From positions 9,552,501-9,616,500 of the forward strand of contig JAILWY010000008.1 in assembly GCA_022113835.1 (NCBI GenBank): a DNA stretch of 64,000 nt, given 5' to 3'. Origin of the DNA: Atopsyche davidsoni. Lineage: Eukaryota; Arthropoda; Insecta; Trichoptera; Hydrobiosidae. The position numbers and the translations under genes are program-made. Below the pieces are notes generated by a model. That model did no database searches, was not told the origin of the DNA, and saw only the letters and a list, made by a program, of their open reading frames with translations. Shown piece by piece: positions 50,060-59,362 of this stretch; the first letter of the stretch is position 1; every line of letters begins with the position of its first letter.

Positions 50060-50273
50060 CCCATGAGCGTGGTGGACGTGGTGCGCGGCTCGGCCCCCGT
50101 GGCCCCCGCAGCGCCGCCCCCCCCGGCCCGCGCGGCGCCCCCCGCCATGCTGCCGCTGGACATGGCCGTGCGCCCCTCCAGCCCCGCCGAGGAGGTGCTC
50201 TGCTTCAGCGTCACCCTGCACAAGGACGTCTACGGCCTCGGCATCACGGTCGCCGGCTACGTCTGCGAGCAGG
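50060..50273 (+). CDS. Patj: Patj exon: linker and start of PDZ-B
   Basis: The exon runs from GTGTTGCAG to CAG-G/GTGAGT; 71 codons plus one base (phase 1 exit). It starts PMSVVDVVRGSAPV, then has a Pro/Ala-rich segment, then VLCFSVTLHKDVYGLGITVA and GYVCEQ. The V-x-L-x-K-D-x-YGLGIT-x-AGYVCE block is diagnostic of the second PDZ of insect Patj, with carboxylate loop GLGI. The Ala/Pro-rich part is longer than needed for the fold and probably a flexible linker. GC content is extreme, so other frames are also open. Confidence 0.95.
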
Positions 50274-50650
50274 GTGAGTACCGGGACCTAAATTACCCAT
50301 TGAGACCCTCCATATTTTTCATCACCTCACATTTTTCGCTTCTACAGAATATCATGAAAATGAAGATTTTAAAAAAAAATAGTTTATAAGCTAGGGCCAA
50401 AATTACCAATTGAGACCTTTCACATTTATCATATTCACATATTTCACTTTTAATAATATTGATCGTACTAAACATAATTCATATATGGGTTCAATTTTAA
50501 AATTGTTGTCTTGCGACAATAGTATACTATATATATTTTTTTAAACTGTTGAAAAAATTTATTTAAAGGTTCATCCTGTATACCATATATTAAGTCGTGT
50601 CGTAGATGTTCCCAGCATGAAGCATGTCTTCGAATTGTAGCTCCTTAGAG

Positions 50651-50937
50651 CAGGGGTCCCCAACCTTTTTGCATCCAAGAGCACATTCTAGAATGCCGGT
50701 CGGGCACCATTTATTTTTTCAAGGTATATTTATAAAATATTTAATTCCAAAAATATATTTATTATCAATATAAACGATATAATTATTTTCGCTTATATCT
50801 CTGCGTTTGGTTAATAAATATTATTTTTTTCAAACTAAACTTAAATAATTTTTTTATCATGGTCGTACAGCGGCGGGCACGCGTAAATCGGTCGGCGGGC
50901 GCCATGATGCCCGCGAGCATAGGGTTGGGGACCACTG
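50651..50937. mobile_element. hAT-type MITE with 8-bp target-site duplication
   Basis: The element starts CAGGGGTCCCCAACC and ends GGTTGGGGACCACTG, giving terminal inverted repeats of about 15 bp with one mismatch. It is flanked on both sides by CCTTAGAG (50643-50650 and 50938-50945), an exact 8-bp target-site duplication as made by hAT transposases. The 287-bp interior has no transposase frame, so it is non-autonomous. A subterminal GGGCGCCATGATGCCCGC near the right end is itself partly palindromic. Confidence 0.93.
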
Positions 50938-51389
50938 CCTTAGAGGTTTGCATTAAATCAGAAATCATACACACTTATATCAGAATAACGTGGATCTATA
51001 GTGAATAGAAAAGTGTGACTAAAAGGTTTTTAATTTTTATTTGTCTGCTTGTGCCGCCCCTTTCCGGTAAAGCCTCTCTGTATATATCACGGCATATCCT
51101 GTATCACTCCATGGAGAGACTGCAAATAGAGAAGCTCTCGGCGTGGCCCCATTTTACATTTTACCTCTGAGTGTATTTAGTTGGTTTAAATTCCCGCGAG
51201 CAAATTGCAGTGAAATTGGAAACAACAGAACAGTCTAAATAGAATATTGATGGAACAACAACCATTGTCCATCAACTCCGGGGGGAGGAAAACAGGGGGA
51301 GAAAATAACAATGGGGGACAGTCGAATCTGCATCATCGACTATTAACTAGTCCGAACTGTGCCGATATATAAAGGAATACAACTATTGA

Positions 51390-51590
51390 GTCATTTAATG
51401 CGCTCGTGCATGGCTGCCATTCTGTGCTCTGAGCGTGTGTAAAGGATCGGTAATTGAGTAGTGGACTTGTTAGTAAAATTGCTATTGTTTCAGGAGTATC
51501 AAATCTAAACTCCAGATCTTTGAAAATGAATATAAGCAATATAAAACCGCGGTGTAGAAGGACCTACTACACTATTTCACTTACACTATA
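51390..51590 (+). mobile_element. LINE-family 3' fragment
   Basis: CATGGCTGCCATTCTGTGC, AAAGGATCGGTAATTGAGTAGTGGACTTG (in two pieces) and CAATATAAAACCGCGGTGTA are the complement of blocks in 9150-9345 and 11320-11510. The final GAAGGACCTACTACACTATTTC matches 5607-5634. It lacks the coding tail seen in the other copies. Confidence 0.45.
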
Positions 51591-52748
51591 AATTCTGCTT
51601 TTGCAGTGTATGTTTGCAGTTTCAGGTTTTTTTAAATCTGTTTGCTCATAAAATAATGTTTGTAGTATTAAAACTGAATTTCGGTCCGACTCCATCTTAT
51701 GCGACAGTGTAATGTTTACCGTAGCAAGTAATTATCCGCCACCATCCCCCGACGCGGCACAACCTGCCCGTTTACGCAAGATTTAATTAAAAAGGTCATT
51801 AAATATATGCCTGCCTTGATTTATTAAATTTAAAGTTATCCTGACTCACATCTCATAAAATACACTTTATGAATTTAAGCTTTGCTTTGAAGTCACCAGA
51901 AGACCTCCCGCAATCCGCGGGTTAAATATATATTTATTATTTTATTTCAATGGTGTAGCTTTAGTAGATAAATGTGTATAATTAAAGTATCAGCGTTTAT
52001 GAACAAAAGTTGTAGATGGGTTTCTTGCTAATAATGACGCAACGGCGCTAAACACGCCTCGCGGCCAGAGTTGGCAGATGCGGCCTAATCTTGACGTTTT
52101 TGAAATTTTAAAATCACATTTAATTTGTACATAGATCGACCTTTTACGACCTACAACTAGACCTTTTCTATCAATGACGTCGCCGTGATCGGTCGTGCAT
52201 ATGCGGGTGTGTATCACATATAAAATATATTTCTTGATATTATTTTTTTGTATATAAAATACATAGCTTTTTAAAAAAGGTTTGTTCGAGTTAAACTTAT
52301 AAATTATTCATTAAAACTTTTAATAAATAACAGATCTTCAGGCAGGTTTATAAGCTTGGAAGTAACTCGATTTTAATAATCTGATAGGGTTGCTCTTTGT
52401 ATAAACGTAAGACTTTAAAACCCCATGCAATCAAGGGTCGTTCCGGTGGAGTTTGACTTTGTAAGTATTTACGTTTGTTTGTTTAGTTCGGTTTATTTTG
52501 TTTGCTTTGCGGTGACTAATTGCAGACAGAGCAAGACCCGAGGGACTCCGGCCACTCGAGGGGGTTGGTTTGATTTAATTTTACAAAACTTGATTTAAAA
52601 AATTACCTGTTATAATTTTTTTGTGTGTGTACAATAACACTCCTTCCCAAATGCCCAGTGCTTGCTCCTGGGGTTATAATGATTTGTAAGGGAAATAAAT
52701 ATTTTAAAAATGACCGCTTGCTGAAACCCCCTTCCCTCCATGTTTCAG

Positions 52749-52840
52749 AAGAGCTGTCCGGCATTTTCGTGAAGAGTATCAGCACGGGGAGCTCTGCGGA
52801 CCTCTGCAACAAGATCCAGATCAACGACAGGATAGTGGAG
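52749..52840 (+). CDS. Patj: Patj exon: middle of PDZ-B
   Basis: The exon enters in phase 1 after ATGTTTCAG and leaves in phase 0 before GTGAGT; with the carried G it gives 31 codons, EELSGIFVKSIS then GSSADLCNKIQINDRIVE. This is the beta-B to beta-E part of the PDZ, including the conserved SGIFVK-I strand and the NDRIVEV turn, and it joins CEQ of the previous exon without a gap. The exact phase match confirms the junction over the 2.5-kb intron. Confidence 0.96.
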
Positions 52841-53845
52841 GTGAGTCTGGCTGCCTCACGACACCCTGGTCCCTGAGCACCAGATCCATCTGCAAAGATT
52901 ACCATACTGCCTTCGTGGCCTAATACATATAAGCATTAATATAATCAATTGTTTTAAGAGACACTGGGAGCTCTTTCACTACACAAAGACATCCTCGTAT
53001 CTTCATGAGACGTTTTCTGTGTTTTGTACACTCTGCCTTTCTACTTCACTTTTTTGCAAAACAGATGGATCTTGATTTCCAGACCTTTATATTTACACTG
53101 TCCATCTTTTACTCGGTCTATCTATCTTTTTCAATTACCACAGTGCAGTTTTTTTTCATCGAAGTACTCAGAAATTACACAAAAACAATCCAATTTGGTG
53201 TCAAAAAGAACACCCGCTGCTTCGCTGGGGATGGTGGATATTGTGTAGCCTCTTCAGCCCTGTCACGTGTCATGGCAGAATAAAGCCACCCTTCAGCAGC
53301 AGCACCCACCCCCGCCTCCGCCCCTAACAGAAAACTCCATTACCATTCACCTGCCGCACTGGCCTGGCAGTACAATGAAATGCATTTAGGGACAATCGGA
53401 CGCCACTGCCATTGCCATGACTGTGTTTATTAATTGTGTCGTTTACTAGTAAACCGGTTGGCTTCCATTTAGGTCAATTGAAGTGAAATGAATAGTAAAC
53501 CATTTAATTCACTTCAATGTTGCTGTTTCTTTTTTTTATCAGTACTTACTAAATTTATATAATAAATTATGATGCAATCGCAATCCCAGTTTAAATAAGA
53601 TATTACAGTGCAGTACGTGTATTTTAGTTAAGTACGGTTGAGTAAAATTGGCGTTGCCAGCATGGTGATGGATTCTTTGGGTTAGACGAAACTTATTTGG
53701 CCACGAACTTTTGCGATTTTTTTTCACAATTTTGCTGGTGACCAGTTTCGCGGGAAAACTTGGCGAAACCGCTCACGAGTAAAATAGAATTCCACCGAGT
53801 ACTCTCTGTCAAAAATGTTCAATACTCGAATGTGACGCGTTTCAG
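52841..53845 (+). other. Intron within PDZ-B
   Basis: A 1.0-kb intron. The 3' part, 53734-53820, is a relic of the hammerhead repeat family: minus-strand stem-III region GGTGACCAGTTTCGC, then + strand TTGGCGAAACCGCTCAC and the tail GAATTCCACCGAGTACTCTC ending TGTCAAAAATG. The relic ends about 25 bp before the splice acceptor CGCGTTTCAG, so it may contribute the pyrimidine or branch-point region. Nothing else is recognised. Confidence 0.8.
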
Positions 53846-54061
53846 GTGGACAACAAGCCCCTCCACGAGGTCAGCAACCACCAGGCGGTGGAGCTGCTGC
53901 GCGGCACCGGGCCGCTGGTGCAGCTGAAGCTGGAGCGCTTCCTGCGGGGGCCGCGCTACGAGCGCCTGCAGAGAGCCATCCGCGCGCAGGGCGGCCAGAC
54001 CTCCCCCCGGGGGCCCCCCTCGCCCTCCGTCACCTCCCTGCCGCGCTGCCCGGCCACCATG
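53846..54061 (+). CDS. Patj: Patj exon: end of PDZ-B and following linker
   Basis: Seventy-two codons in phase 0, after GCGTTTCAG and before GTGAGC. VDNKPLHEVSNHQAVELLRG followed by TGPLVQLKLERF supplies the alpha-B helix and last strand, closing PDZ-B. LRGPRYERLQRAIRAQ then matches the basic amphipathic segment that follows this PDZ in insect Patj proteins. The rest is Pro/Ser-rich linker ending PRCPATM. By alignment the first alpha-B residue is Asn. The exon ends in CCACCATG before the donor, which is not an initiation site since the frame is open upstream. Confidence 0.95.
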
Positions 54062-54137
54062 GTGAGCACCCTACTCCGGCTCGCGACCGCTGCCCGCCAA
54101 CCTCGGTTAGTTATCTGTGCTGACTGCGCGATTCCAG

Positions 54138-54344
54138 TACGAGGACTCGTCGGTGATGGAGCCGGAGCTGGAGTCCACGGCGGCCGCCCCTCCGCCGGGG
54201 TCCCCCGTGAGCGTCGCGGCTCCGGAGGACGTGGAGATCGTCATCGGAGGGAGCGCCCCCGCCGCCACGCGGGCCATCCAGGACAAGTGGCGGGAGATCC
54301 TCTCGCTGGAGCCCGACGGCCACGACCCCGACCTGGAGATCGTG
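54138..54344 (+). CDS. Patj: Patj exon: linker leading into PDZ-C
   Basis: The exon follows a 76-bp intron (GTGAGC to GATTCCAG), the shortest in the gene. Sixty-nine codons in phase 0 read YEDSSVMEPELESTAAAPPP, then DVEIVIGGSA, then AIQDKWREILSLEP and DLEIV. The K-W-x-x-L helix followed by an EIVV strand precedes the third PDZ in insect Patj; the final EIV is the first strand of PDZ-C. A second frame is open through this exon (see findings), but the chosen frame is the one that joins both neighbours in phase. Confidence 0.94.
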
Positions 54345-55183
54345 GTGAGCACTGCCTTTAGATTCACACATATTTTTTATTATTTCACAGTACACATTGC
54401 ATTACTAATACCGTGTAAATCGGGGGATAGCCCCCGATTTACAGTGGCGCTCATATTTCTAGGCATTTTAAAATTCCATTTGTTCTGAAGCGACCGTCTT
54501 CCTAGCGTGTGCCTATAAAGTTGCGGAGTGTAAGCTAATCGAGAATAACGAAGATAACGCATACAATGGGAGGAGAAGGTTTTGGGGATTTTGCTGAAGC
54601 AGGTATGATAGAACTAATGGCGGACGTAGAACTAGGTGAGGATGATTTAGTTGACATGGTCAATGAAACAAATAATCGTGACAGTTATCCTGATGAAGAG
54701 AAGTCTGAAGCAGTTCACAGCAAAAGTCGTCTGTGAACCATCACAAAGGAAGAAAACATTAAAGTCTTCAAAAGTAAAAACAGTTATTAAATTGCTGGTT
54801 AAATTTTCTAATTTATATTTCTTGTTTCTATAAGTAAAATGAATAACATACATATACCTTTATATTTTTGTAATTTTATGGATAGACCGTTTTTTTAAAG
54901 ATATATTTAGTAAAATAAATGATTGAATTATACACATTTTAGTTTGTCTTCGATTTACATGGTTTTCTAAAGAACCTACCCTCAGTGTAAATTAGGTTTT
55001 TTTTTGCTTTCAATTATATGGTGGACTGTTAAAGATGATACATTGTAGCAAAATCAGGGTTAAACTTTCTGTGTAGGGTTTTTATTTAACTGGGATCATC
55101 TTTTTGCTCCCACGACATGGCAAGCAGTCTGTATAACAAGCAACTTTTAATTGTATACAAAATGAATGCGCTTCATATTCCAG
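54345..55183 (+). other. Intron within PDZ-C start
   Basis: A 0.84-kb intron from GTGAGC to CATATTCCAG. Positions 54415-54442 form a perfect hairpin (12-bp stem GTAAATCGGGGG, 4-nt loop). The rest is largely taken up by a pogo/Tigger-like transposon relic; near 54945-54995 the words CTTCGATTTACATGG and CAGTGTAAATT echo the hairpin arms and could be the other end of that relic. Confidence 0.75.
54566..54736 (+). pseudogene. Pogo/Tigger-like transposase C-terminal fragment
   Basis: A 56-codon open frame reads MGGEGFGDFAEAGMIELMAD, then VELGEDDLVDMVNE, and ends at a stop. The spacing of F-x-D, I-x-EL and EL-x-EDDL resembles the acidic C-terminal helix pair of pogo/Tigger transposases. It lies between a CGATTTACAGTG hairpin on its left and CGATTTACATGG / CAGTGTAAATT on its right, which may be remnants of the element ends. 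No DDE domain remains. The assignment is by pattern only. Confidence 0.4.
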
Positions 55184-55354
55184 GTGGGAATAATGATGAA
55201 GGAGCCTGGTGGAGGGCTGGGCATCTCGCTGGAGGGCACTGTGGAGGTGCAGAACGGCCGGGAGGTCAGGCCCCACCACTACATCCGCTCGCTGCTGCAG
55301 GGGGGCCCCGTGGGTCGCAGCGGGCAACTCAGGGCTGGGGACGAGCTGCTGGAG
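55184..55354 (+). CDS. Patj: Patj exon: main part of PDZ-C
   Basis: Fifty-seven codons in phase 0, after CATATTCCAG. The sequence VGIMMKEPGGGLGISLEGTV then EVRPHHYIRSLLQGGPVG and GQLRAGDELLE gives the carboxylate loop GLGI, an extended loop after strand B typical of this PDZ in Patj, and the beta-D/E segment. The donor is GTGTGC, a weak site compared with the GTGAGT/GTAAGT used elsewhere in this gene, but the next exon joins in phase and completes the domain. Confidence 0.95.
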
Positions 55355-56080
55355 GTGTGCAATCATATTGATCTTTGCTGCTAAATGAAGTATATTGAAT
55401 AGTCTCTAAAATATAGATGTTTTTGATCTGCTGCTTAATTGCTATAAAGTATGACAATATTTGAGTTATCAAAATATGTCAAATGTCCAGGTTTCATAAT
55501 AAAAGATTAAAAACAATCAAAATCCTCCGTATCGAATTTGTAATTTACATCTCTAAAATTATTAATTGAATTCCATATAATATGTCAAAGTTAATCAATA
55601 GCGCTTCTCTAAAGTTTTCTAAAGTACTAGGCTTTCTCTGGATATCGTTACTAATTACTATCATTAAACAATATTATTTTTGAAGAACTAACTGTTTCCT
55701 TTAAAGACTCATCAAATGTATAAGCCAAAGCTTAATCTTAGTCATCCCTTAAACTTCCCTAAGGCATTGATAGAATTCTCAATATAGACTCCAGTGTAAA
55801 TCAATACTGCTTCCCTTAAGTTTTATACAGCACTGGCTTTTTCAACTCTTCCCTTGAAATCAAATATCCTAATTGACTTTCAGATAACATTTTAATACAT
55901 CAACTTTGATGGTTTATATTAAATTATGTTCAATAATGAAACTATTTGACATTGAATACTGCACAATGAGAATAAATGAATGATGGTTTCTGAGATATTG
56001 CTATAATGTTTAAATACGATGAAATATTGTACTAAAGGCAATTCTGTGTTATATTGTACAACCATTCCTGCCTATTCCAG
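55355..56080 (+). other. Intron within PDZ-C
   Basis: A 726-bp AT-rich intron from GTGTGC to CTATTCCAG. Near 55600-55660, 55710-55760 and 55795-55850 there are loosely similar words (TCTAAAGTTTTCTAAAG; CTTAAACTTCCCTAAGG; CTTAAGTTTTATACAG), but no transposon or gene is recognised. Confidence 0.85.
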
Positions 56081-56233
56081 GTCAATGGACGCCGGCTGTT
56101 GGGGCTGCACCACCTGGAGGTGGTCCGAGCCCTGAAGCAGCTGCCGGCCAGCGTGTGCCTGGTGTGTGCTCGGCGACCGGCTCGCCGACCACTCATAGAC
56201 ACCGCTCAACACAGGGCTGCCTTCGCTGCCAGA
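56081..56233 (+). CDS. Patj: Patj exon: end of PDZ-C
   Basis: Fifty-one codons in phase 0, between CTATTCCAG and GTATGT. VNGRRLLGLHHLEVVRALKQ then LPASVCLVCARR closes PDZ-C. Helix alpha-B reads HLEVVRALK, so its first residue is His, the only one of the four PDZ domains here with the class I signature by my alignment. After the domain a basic RRPARRPLID stretch follows, then TAQHRAAFAAR. Confidence 0.95.
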
Positions 56234-58075
56234 GTATGTGTGACTCTGCCCTTTAACTATTGTGATTCCTTATTTGTGCTTTACCATTAATTTATAATTA
56301 AAACTTTTGGTGCCATGACGGCAGTAACTTAGAAGTTTAACATCTTAAATTACTCAACTATGAGATAATAATTTTCAAAATCAATACAGCATTGACAAGA
56401 GCTAATTCGCTTGATAAAACTTAATTAAAAAATCTATAATTCCTGAATTATTGATATTCTATTTTTTTGTATTTTACACTAAATATGAAAAAAAATTATA
56501 GCGTCTTATCATATTAGCTATCTCTAAAGTCTTTGACTATATATAAAAGATTAATTTCAAGCAATGCAAACCAGGATTAAATAATAATACACAATAGACA
56601 TAGAAATCACTTTGAAAATTAGAAGATTATAACAAATTTAATAACAAATATTAACCAAAAAATAATAATAAAACAGAATTTAACAACTATATGGATATTT
56701 ATTTAATATTCGATAATAATAATCGCAAATATATTGATAAAAATTAATTATCATCGTTTTTAGGTTCTTGGGTAGATCTTGATGCGTATTTAATTTTTTA
56801 TTGTAAATGACGGATTATATCTTGATTTTGTGGTTGACCAGAAATAATAAATACTTAACTGATAGCGTTTTAACCGCAACACAACTTGCAAGGTAATGGT
56901 GAAGCCCATTACAAATACTTATCCTTGTTCTTTATCACATTTCACAATAAAAAACCATTTCATATAACTTTATTACCGGTCATCGTGTGGGTCTGCTCTA
57001 ATTTTTATTAGTAACTATAATCATTTTGTTTAAATGATTGTTTATTTTTTGTAAACTTCGTATAAATGAGAAGCAAACCAGTATTGGTGAATGTTTTGGT
57101 GAGATTGCAAATACTGCAGCGTGTGGAGTAAAAGTAACATAAGCATGAAGTCCTGTGAAAGAGCGATTCTCTATCTAAAAGGAATATCTCGGCAGATATT
57201 CTATAGAAATATGTTTAAAGCCAAGCCTAAAAATGTGAATAAAAGAAAAGATTAAAACATATTTAATAAATCTTATACCAAGACAATGAAACCCGGTGAA
57301 AGACCAATTCTTTACATTGAGAGAAAATCTAAGCAGATATTTATTATAAATATATTTTAAGTGATGTGTTAAAAGAAATCATTAAAGCATATTTATATAA
57401 CTGACTTAATTATAAATAAAACAGTGATATCTAGTGAGTGGAATATTAGTAATTAAAAAGTGAAAATGTAAATGACAATGTGAGTCCTTATTAATTTTTG
57501 TTCATAAATATTAATTACATTTTCCAATAGACACTGTTGATAAAACGTCGATAGAACTGTTGCTAATTTTATAACTGATTTAAAGATCTCATGGAAAAGT
57601 AATAAAGAATATATATCTTAAACTTAAATTAAAAAATTGAATTTTGTTGAAATCCAAATGTATAAATGATAGAAAAAAGTAATTCATCAGTCATTGCAAA
57701 TCTTGGGTGTACAATTTAGTTTTTCCGTTTTAAATAACAATTATTGCAATGAAATTACAATACTTACTTCAAATGTCATATCTGATAGGTTAAATATTTT
57801 CAAGGTCATATCTCTGACTTATGAGAAAGTACTTTTTATAGGTTATGTGTATAACACTGAATTCGTCTTCAGAGATATGAATACAATTCACTATTGGGTA
57901 TTTGATTATTCACTTTTATTTGATAATTTCATTGAGATGCTAAATGAGTTTCACTGCTTCTTTTATAAATATGTAATTGAAAAACTTTATGGCACTAATC
58001 AATTTATCAAATATAAGATAAAAATATAGAGATGTTAAGTTGTACATAATTATAGTAGAATTACTTCTGTTGCAG
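56234..58075 (+). other. Intron between PDZ-C and PDZ-D linker
   Basis: A 1.84-kb very AT-rich intron from GTATGT to TCTGTTGCAG. Two diverged copies of a short segment occur: GTCCTGTGAAAGAGCGATTC then ATATCTCGGCAGATATT near 57150-57200, and CCCGGTGAAAGACCAATTC then AATCTAAGCAGATATT near 57290-57345. The long open frame at 57694-58029 is AT-rich, without homology or splice support. Confidence 0.8.
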
Positions 58076-58205
58076 AACATTTTAGGTGGGAGTCTTCAGA
58101 ACTTGCTCCCTCCTCCGGAACGGATGATTAAGGCCAAGTCGGAGAGCAGTATCGCCTCCCTATGCAGCACTGCCCCTACGCTCACCCCCAACAACCTCGC
58201 AGAGT
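58076..58205 (+). CDS. Patj: Patj exon: linker before PDZ-D
   Basis: Forty-three codons plus one base, after TTCTGTTGCAG and before GTAAGT (phase 1 exit). It encodes NILGGSLQNLLPPPERMIKA followed by KSESSIASLCSTAPTLT. The MIKAKS-x-SS-A motif is the conserved Ser-rich linker before the last PDZ in insect Patj proteins and is a plausible phosphorylation region. Base composition is less GC-rich than in the upstream exons. Confidence 0.94.
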
Positions 58206-58298
58206 GTAAGTTTATTAAGTCCACATATTAAATAGTCTTAATTCTCAAATTTATATTATATTGGCATAATATAATACGTTGGTTCCTTTCCCTTACAG

Positions 58299-58432
58299 TC
58301 CAACCCTCACTAAAAAGCCGTTCACGCTCCCTCGAGCCCCTCAGCGGGCTGGCCATGTGGAGCGACCAGCCCGAGTACATCGAGCTGATAAAAGGAGAGC
58401 GCGGCCTTGGATTCTCCATACTAGACTATCAG
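58299..58432 (+). CDS. Patj: Patj exon: start of PDZ-D
   Basis: The 93-bp intron between 58206 and 58298 is spliced in phase 1, completing a Phe codon. The exon encodes FQPSLKSRSRSLEPLSGLAM, then WSDQPEYIELIKGERGLGFS and ILDYQ. SRSLEPL-x-GLAMWS followed by IELIKG-x-RGLGFSILDYQ is the signature of the last PDZ of Patj, with a canonical GLGF loop. The exit is phase 0 before GTCAGT. Confidence 0.97.
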
Positions 58433-58938
<506 letters not shown>

Positions 58939-59113
58939 GATCCTATTGAGCCGCGTGGGACAGTGATTGTGGTTCGCTCGGTGGTGTCCGGGGGAGCAGC
59001 AGCGAAAGGAGGAAGACTTCGGCCCGGTGATCGTCTGCTGTCTGTCAACGGTGCTCCTCTGCAAGGAGCGTCACTAGCCCATGCAGTTCAGGCACTCAAA
59101 GCCGCTCCCAAAG
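58939..59113 (+). CDS. Patj: Patj exon: middle of PDZ-D
   Basis: Fifty-eight codons plus one base, after GCTTTCAG and before GTATCA. It encodes DPIEPRGTVIVVRSVVSGGA, then KGGRLRPGDRLLSVNG and LAHAVQALKAAPK. This supplies the inserted DP-x-x-P loop typical of this PDZ, the GDRLL-x-VNG turn and helix alpha-B. By alignment the first alpha-B residue is Leu, so the domain is not a standard class I domain. Confidence 0.96.
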
Positions 59114-59270
59114 GTATCAATTACTTAAATAATGGTTTTAAGACTCTTTACGAGGCAAAGATACGGCAAGCGATCATCTAGCCGCACACTATATAAACAA
59201 AAATTTAACTCCCAAATATATTAAACCATTATTTTTAGCAATATACAATAAAGATCTTTTGTTTCAATAG

Positions 59271-59362
59271 GAATTGTGAGGATCGGCGTGGCAAAACCTC
59301 TACCAAGCAGTTCTTTGGGTAACGGAGATAAATGCAAGAGAAATGACAGTCTCAGTAGTCAG
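59271..59362 (+). CDS. Patj: Patj exon: end of PDZ-D
   Basis: The exon enters in phase 1 after TTTCAATAG and ends CAG before GTAATA; 31 codons with the carried base. GIVRIGVAKPLPSSS is the last strand of the PDZ and matches the near-invariant IVRIGVAKPLP of insect Patj. It continues LGNGDKCKRNDSLSSQ, a polar tail. The donor GTAATA is moderate. Read-through without splicing would stop about 45 bp into the intron. Confidence 0.95.

Larger units (their letters stand above)
50274..52748 (+). other. Intron within PDZ-B
   Basis: A 2.5-kb intron from GTGAGT to CATGTTTCAG. It contains a hAT-type MITE and a LINE-family fragment, listed separately, and an imperfect local duplication: ACCTAAATTACCCATTGAGACC at 50286-50307 resembles CCAAAATTACCAATTGAGACC at 50397-50417. 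No other coding sequence is seen. Confidence 0.88.

Noticed and set aside
54050..54064. CCACCATGG as a translation start in exon 53846-54061
   Set aside because: The frame is open upstream and the ATG is the last codon before a donor, so it is an internal Met.
57694..58029. 111-codon open frame in the intron before 58076
   Set aside because: Low-complexity Phe/Tyr/Asn/Ile composition expected from AT-rich DNA; no homology recognised.
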